From contig NZ_OU745390.1 of assembly GCF_916618955.1 (NCBI RefSeq), positions 1,860,001 to 1,924,000 on the forward strand: DNA of 64,000 nt, read 5' to 3'. A program made the position numbers and the translations under genes. Below, piece by piece: positions 60,152 through 64,000 of the stretch; the stretch's first letter is position 1, and every line of letters begins with the position of its first letter. The stretch comes from Pseudomonas sp. Marseille-Q3773 (GTDB lineage: Bacteria; Pseudomonadota; Gammaproteobacteria; Pseudomonadales; Pseudomonadaceae). The notes beneath the pieces are model-generated. The model searched no databases. It was not told the origin of the DNA and saw only the letters and a list, made by a program, of their open reading frames with translations.

Positions 60152-60850
60152 TTGGAAGCGCTCGCCCCCCGACAAAACTCAGCATTCAGCGGGTATGAGA
60201 GGCTCAAGAAGGACATCATCCGCGGCGTGTTCAAGCCCGGGGAAAAGCTGTTGATGAGCACGCTGAAGGAACGTTACGACCTGGGCGTCGGCCCTTTGCG
60301 TGAGGCGCTGTCGCAGCTGGTAGCCGAGCATCTGGTCAACGCGATCAGCCAGAAGGGCTACCGCGTGGCACCCATGTCGCTGGAGGAAATGAACGACATC
60401 TACGATGCCCGCGCCAACCTGGAGGCGATGATCATCACCCTGGCCATCGAGCGCGGGGATGATGCCTGGGAAGCGTCGGTACTGGCCCACTCGCATACTC
60501 TGGCAAAGGTGGTGGAGGTGAAAACCCGCGAGCAGCGCCTGGATGTCTGGGATGAACGGCACAAGGCGTTCCACACCGCGATCGCGTCGGGTTGCGGCTC
60601 CCGGCATCTGCTGCAGGCGCGCACCTACCTGTTCGACCAGGCCGAACGCTACCGCCACCTGTGGCTGGCGCAGACGGTGTTTTCCGAGCAGGCCCTGGAA
60701 CTCAAGCGCCAGGAACATGCGGCACTGGTCGAAGCGATTCTCGCCCGGGATGCCAGGCGCGCCAGTGCCATGATGCGCTCACACCTGATGACCCCGGTGC
60801 CGATCATTGCCCAGATCATGCATGCCGAGGGCATCGGCGCGCGCTTGTAG
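60152..60850 (+). CDS. csiR: GntR-family (FadR/FCD) regulator CsiR
   Basis: 232 residues; apparent TTG start at 60152. Winged HTH (YERLKKDIIRGVFKPGEKLL, GVGPLREALSQLVAEHLV, SQKGYRVAPMS) plus an all-helical FCD ligand domain with the metal residues of D.ARANLE and ERHKAFHTAI...H. Divergent from glaH-lhgO, the arrangement of CsiR, which is relieved by glutarate. The palindrome at 60044 lies between them. Confidence 0.9.
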   Translation: MEALAPRQNSAFSGYERLKKDIIRGVFKPGEKLLMSTLKERYDLGVGPLREALSQLVAEHLVNAISQKGYRVAPMSLEEMNDIYDARANLEAMIITLAIERGDDAWEASVLAHSHTLAKVVEVKTREQRLDVWDERHKAFHTAIASGCGSRHLLQARTYLFDQAERYRHLWLAQTVFSEQALELKRQEHAALVEAILARDARRASAMMRSHLMTPVPIIAQIMHAEGIGARL

Positions 60851-60952
60851 GAGCAGCCCTGCCCGGCCAGGCGCGTAGATGAATTTTTCTTAAATCGCCG
60901 GTTGGCTATTCTTTGGCACAATCCACTTTCCATCAGATGCCCGGAAACCAGC

Positions 60953-61633
60953 ATGCCTCGCGTACTGACCATCGAAGACGACGCCGTCACCGGCCAGGAA
61001 ATCGTCGCCGAACTTACCAGCCACGGCCTGGAAGTGGATTGGGCCGACAACGGCCGTGAAGGCCTGGCCAAGGCCATTGCCGGCGGCTACGACCTGATCA
61101 CCCTGGACCGCATGCTGCCCGAGGTCGACGGCCTGACCATCGTCACCACCCTGCGCAACCTCAAGATCGCCACGCCAATCCTGATGATCAGCGCCCTCTC
61201 GGATGTCGACGAACGCGTGCGCGGCCTGCGTGCCGGCGGTGACGACTACCTGACCAAACCGTTCGCCTCCGACGAGATGGCCGCACGGGTCGAGGTCCTG
61301 CTGCGCCGCAACAGCGTGCCCGTCACCCAGACCCGCCTGCAGGTTGCCGACCTGCAACTGGACCTGATCAGCCACGAGGCCCGACGCGGCGACCAGACGC
61401 TCAACCTGCTGCCCACCGAATACAAGCTGCTGGAATACCTGATGCGCCACAGCGGCCAGGTGATCACCCGCATGATGATCTTCGAAGAAGTCTGGGGCTA
61501 CCACTTCGACCCGGGTACCAACCTGATCGACGTGCACATTGGTCGCCTGCGCAAGAAAATCGACTCTCCCGGCCAGTCGCCGCTGATCCGTACGGTGCGG
61601 GGCTCCGGCTATGCCATTGCTGAACCCGTCTAA
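60953..61633 (+). CDS. OmpR-family response regulator
   Basis: 226 residues from ATG 60953 (an upstream frame begins at 60902). Receiver domain: acidic EDD, phosphoacceptor in ITLDRMLP, DYLTKPF lysine. OmpR winged helix: LLPTEYKLLEYLMRHSGQVI, VWGYHFDPGTNLIDVHIGRL, RTVRGSGYAI. Overlaps the kinase gene by 23 bases. Target unknown. Confidence 0.92.
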   Translation: MPRVLTIEDDAVTGQEIVAELTSHGLEVDWADNGREGLAKAIAGGYDLITLDRMLPEVDGLTIVTTLRNLKIATPILMISALSDVDERVRGLRAGGDDYLTKPFASDEMAARVEVLLRRNSVPVTQTRLQVADLQLDLISHEARRGDQTLNLLPTEYKLLEYLMRHSGQVITRMMIFEEVWGYHFDPGTNLIDVHIGRLRKKIDSPGQSPLIRTVRGSGYAIAEPV

Positions 61634-63002
61634 AGGCTGGAGCTCCTCGACCAGCCGCCTGCTGGCGCTGTACAGCTTTCTGTTCGTGGCCTGGAGCAGC
61701 ATCCTCATGGGGGTGCTGTACTTCGAAGTGTCCAGCTACCTGAACAAACTCACCCGCCATTCCATGCTGCAGCGCCAACACCTGTTCGCCCACATGAGCG
61801 GCAAGCAGCTCGATGACGCCCTGGTCGCCAGCCAGGCCCTGGAAGAGCGCAGCTTCGATGCCTACGGTCTGTTCGACGGCCAGCTCAAGCCGCTTGGCGG
61901 GCGCATTCGCGCCGTCCCGGCAGAACTGAAGTTCGATGGCAAGGTTCACGAACTCAAGCGCTGCCTGGACGCCGACGACCCACACATGCCGCGCGACAGC
62001 TGCGATGCCGTGGCGATCAAGGTGCAGGATGGCCGCTGGCTGGTGCTGGTGCGTGACAACGGCTCGCTGTTCGTGGTCACCCGGATCATCCTGCATGCAC
62101 TGCTGTGGGGCATCTCGTTGACCCTGATCCCGGGCTTTGCCGGCTGGTACCTGCTGCGTCGCAGGCCGCTCAAACGCATCCGTGCGATCCAGGCCCAGGC
62201 CGAGCTGATCGTCGCCGGCGACCTCACCCACCGTCTGCCGTTGTCGGCCCGGCGTGACGAACTGGACATGCTGGCAGCCATCGTCAATGCCATGCTCGAC
62301 CGCATCGAGCGATTGATGCACGAGGTCAAGGGTGTGTGCGACAACATCGCCCACGACCTGCGCACCCCACTCACGCGCCTGCGCGCCCAGCTGTACCGCA
62401 TTCGCCAGCAGAGCGACAGCGACTCCACCCAGGCCGAGGCGCTGGACCAGGCGATCGGCGAGACCGACACCTTGATGGCGCGTTTCCGCGGGCTGCTACG
62501 TATCAGCGAACTGGAAGACCGGCAACGCCGCGCCGGCTTCGTACAGCTGGACCCACACGCCTTGCTGGTGGAGCTGCATGACTTCTACCTGCCGCTGGCC
62601 GAGGATGGCGGCATTCGCCTGGAACTGCAGCAGCCCACGGAAACGCCGGCATTGCATGGTGACCGCGAGCTGTTGTTCGAAGCCTTGGCCAACCTGGTGG
62701 GCAACGCTATCAAGTTCACCCCGGAGGGTGGCCAGGTGCGGATCAGCGCCACGCAGGACGACAACGGCCTACAGCTGGCCATCGAGGACAGCGGGCCGGG
62801 TATTCCCGAAGAAGAACGGGCTGCAGTACTGAAGCGCTTCTATCGCAGCGAAGAAGGCCATCGCCATGCGGGGTTCGGGCTGGGGCTGTCGATCGTTGCG
62901 GCGATCGTCGACCTGCACGGGTTCGGGCTGGAGGTAGGAGCAAGCGAGTTGGGTGGGGCCAGGCTGGTTCTGCATTGCCCGTTGGCCGCGTCAGGCAAGT
63001 AG
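61611..63002 (+). CDS. HAMP-type sensor histidine kinase
   Basis: 463 residues. TM1 about 15-37 (LLALYSFLFVAWSSILMGVL), a short periplasmic domain with a CDAVAIKV segment, TM2 about 150-172 (LHALLWGISLTLIPGFAGWY), HAMP, then DHp motif VCDNIAHDLRTPLTRLRAQL with the phosphohistidine. ATPase: ALANLVGNAIKFTP, IEDSGPGIPEEER, FYRSEE and GFGLGLSIVAAI. Partner of the preceding regulator. Signal unknown. Confidence 0.92.
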   Translation: MPLLNPSKGWSSSTSRLLALYSFLFVAWSSILMGVLYFEVSSYLNKLTRHSMLQRQHLFAHMSGKQLDDALVASQALEERSFDAYGLFDGQLKPLGGRIRAVPAELKFDGKVHELKRCLDADDPHMPRDSCDAVAIKVQDGRWLVLVRDNGSLFVVTRIILHALLWGISLTLIPGFAGWYLLRRRPLKRIRAIQAQAELIVAGDLTHRLPLSARRDELDMLAAIVNAMLDRIERLMHEVKGVCDNIAHDLRTPLTRLRAQLYRIRQQSDSDSTQAEALDQAIGETDTLMARFRGLLRISELEDRQRRAGFVQLDPHALLVELHDFYLPLAEDGGIRLELQQPTETPALHGDRELLFEALANLVGNAIKFTPEGGQVRISATQDDNGLQLAIEDSGPGIPEEERAAVLKRFYRSEEGHRHAGFGLGLSIVAAIVDLHGFGLEVGASELGGARLVLHCPLAASGK

Positions 63003-63007
63003 GCCAT

Positions 63008-63127
63008 GGGGCTGCTTTGCGGCCCATCGCGACACAAGACCGCTCCTACAGGGGCGACGCAAGCATCCGATGCTGCGCTATTCCTGCAGGAGCGGCCTTG
63101 TGCCGCGATGGGCCGCAAAGCGGCCCC
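63008..63127. repeat. Inverted REP pair (BIME-like)
   Basis: Arms of about 45 bases (63008-63052 and 63083-63127) are near-perfect reverse complements: GGGGCTGCTTTGCGGCCCAT ... CGCTCCTACAGG against CCTGCAGGAGCGG ... GGCCGCAAAGCGGCCCC, with a 30-base spacer. It sits between convergent genes, so it probably also ends both transcripts. Confidence 0.88.
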
Positions 63128-63136
63128 GTCTGTACG

Positions 63137-64000
63137 TCAGTCAGCCAGACGCCAGGTGGTACTACCTTTGCTGTCCTCCAGCACGACCCCCATGGCGGTC
63201 AGCTGGTCGCGAATACGATCGGATTCGGCCCAGTTCTTGTCCGCACGCGCCTGCAGGCGTGCCTGGATCAGACCCTCGACCGCAGCAGCATCGACCTTGC
63301 CTTCGGCACCGGCACGCAGGAAGTCATCGGCGTCCAGCTGCAGCACCCCCAGCACATCACCCAGCTCGCGCAGGCGACCCGCCAGGCCGGCAGCCGCATC
63401 CGGGTCGCTGTCGCGCAGGCGGTTGATCTCGCGCACCAGGTCAAACAATACGGCGCAGGCTTCAGGCGTGCCGAAGTCGTCGTTCATCGCCACGCTGAAG
63501 CGCTCGACAAACGCCTCACCACCCTTGGCCGGCACGCGCGGCAGGCCGCGCAAGGCATGATAGAAGCGCTCCAGAGCACCCTTGGCATCGCGCAGGCTGT
63601 CTTCCGAGTAGTTGATCGCACTGCGGTAGTGACTGGCTACCAGCAGGTAACGCACCACTTCCGGGTGATACTTCTCGAGCACGTCACGGATGGTGAAGAA
63701 GTTGTTCAACGACTTGGACATTTTCTCGCCGTTGATGCGGATCATGCCGCAGTGCATCCAGGCGTTGGCGTACGGTTTGCCAGTGGCCGCCTCGCTCTGG
63801 GCAATCTCGTTCTCGTGGTGCGGGAACTCCAGATCGCTGCCACCGCCGTGGATGTCGAAGCTTTCGCCCAGGCAGCAGGTGGACATCACCGAGCACTCGA
63901 TATGCCAGCCCGGACGCCCAGGGCCCCATGGCGATTCCCAACTCGGCTCGCCCGGCTTGGCGCCTTTCCACAGGACGAAATCCAGCGGGTCCTGCTTGGC
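63137..64000 (-). CDS. cysS: Cysteinyl-tRNA synthetase, C-terminal part (window edge)
   Basis: 288 codons visible, from [13 protein letters not shown] to the C-terminus. Class I synthetase: [13 protein letters not shown] and [18 protein letters not shown] contain the zinc-ligand cysteine/histidines; KMSKSLNNF is the KMSKS signature. The C-terminal helical domain ends ...GSTTWRLAD. The HIGH motif and the start lie beyond position 64000. Confidence 0.95.
   Translation of the reverse strand, partial: AKQDPLDFVLWKGAKPGEPSWESPWGPGRPGWHIECSVMSTCCLGESFDIHGGGSDLEFPHHENEIAQSEAATGKPYANAWMHCGMIRINGEKMSKSLNNFFTIRDVLEKYHPEVVRYLLVASHYRSAINYSEDSLRDAKGALERFYHALRGLPRVPAKGGEAFVERFSVAMNDDFGTPEACAVLFDLVREINRLRDSDPDAAAGLAGRLRELGDVLGVLQLDADDFLRAGAEGKVDAAAVEGLIQARLQARADKNWAESDRIRDQLTAMGVVLEDSKGSTTWRLAD

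Noticed and set aside
1..64000. CRISPR arrays, rRNA or tRNA genes
   Set aside because: No short regularly spaced direct repeats outside the adhesin coding repeats, and no tRNA cloverleaf or rRNA-like sequence noticed by eye. A covariance-model scan could not be run.

Overview
The window reads as chromosome of a fluorescent Pseudomonas, most likely the P. putida group. Base composition is high-GC. Pseudomonas-type REP elements occur (24993-25024, 34925-34950, the inverted pair at 63008-63127). A LapF-like adhesin sits with its own type I exporter. The order cysS / response regulator-kinase / csiR / csiD(glaH) / lhgO / RIO kinase / hemB / proP resembles what I remember of P. putida KT2440. Species assignment is inference; no search was run.

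Layout. 1-10.5 kb (minus strand): giant Ig-repeat adhesin, TolC-type outer-membrane factor and the 5' part of an ABC exporter, in one overlapping operon. 11-15.5 kb: a signalling block with a dihaem cytochrome, a membrane histidine kinase and a 32-residue membrane peptide, divergent from a response regulator whose HD-GYP-like domain has lost its HD pair. 15.5-17.2 kb: a near-consensus LexA box lies between an SRAP (HMCES/YedK) gene and three translationally coupled small genes. 17.2-19 kb: GAF-GGDEF cyclase and a small exported protein. 19.0-23.4 kb: a decayed prophage or genomic-island scar. It holds a truncated DUF4236 gene, a terminase tail, a DUF551 stub, an integrase C-terminus, a 155-bp duplication and palindromic repeats, with intact ModA-like and glyoxalase-fold genes between them. 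23.4-34.8 kb: core genes (ybiT, MFS, hydrolase, yghU, amidase, a YheO/DauR-type regulator with a PLP lyase, a KGG stress protein, the carboxynorspermidine pathway). 35-39.6 kb: methyltransferase, secreted DJ-1/PfpI protein divergent from a LysR regulator, ugd and the stub of a following epimerase. 39.7-41.8 kb: a two-gene radical-SAM/DUF4130 DNA-repair module behind a second LexA-like box. 41.8-50.0 kb (minus): a type VI secretion island, tssL-vgrG-DUF4123-VasX-like effector-DUF6708-PAAR, almost every junction overlapping. 50.2-64 kb: trehalose-synthase-like GH13, riboflavin synthase paralogue, YoaK, ProP, HemB, RIO kinase, the glutarate/L-2-hydroxyglutarate genes with their GntR regulator, a two-component pair and the C-terminal part of cysS.

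How the genes work together. The adhesin with its exporter, the cyclase and perhaps norspermidine synthesis point to surface attachment. CsiD and LhgO take glutarate to 2-oxoglutarate under CsiR. The T6SS operon follows a carrier-chaperone-toxin-immunity-PAAR logic. The two LexA-type boxes would place SRAP, the small coupled operon and the radical-SAM/DUF4130 pair in one DNA-damage response. That last link is the most interesting inference from this window.
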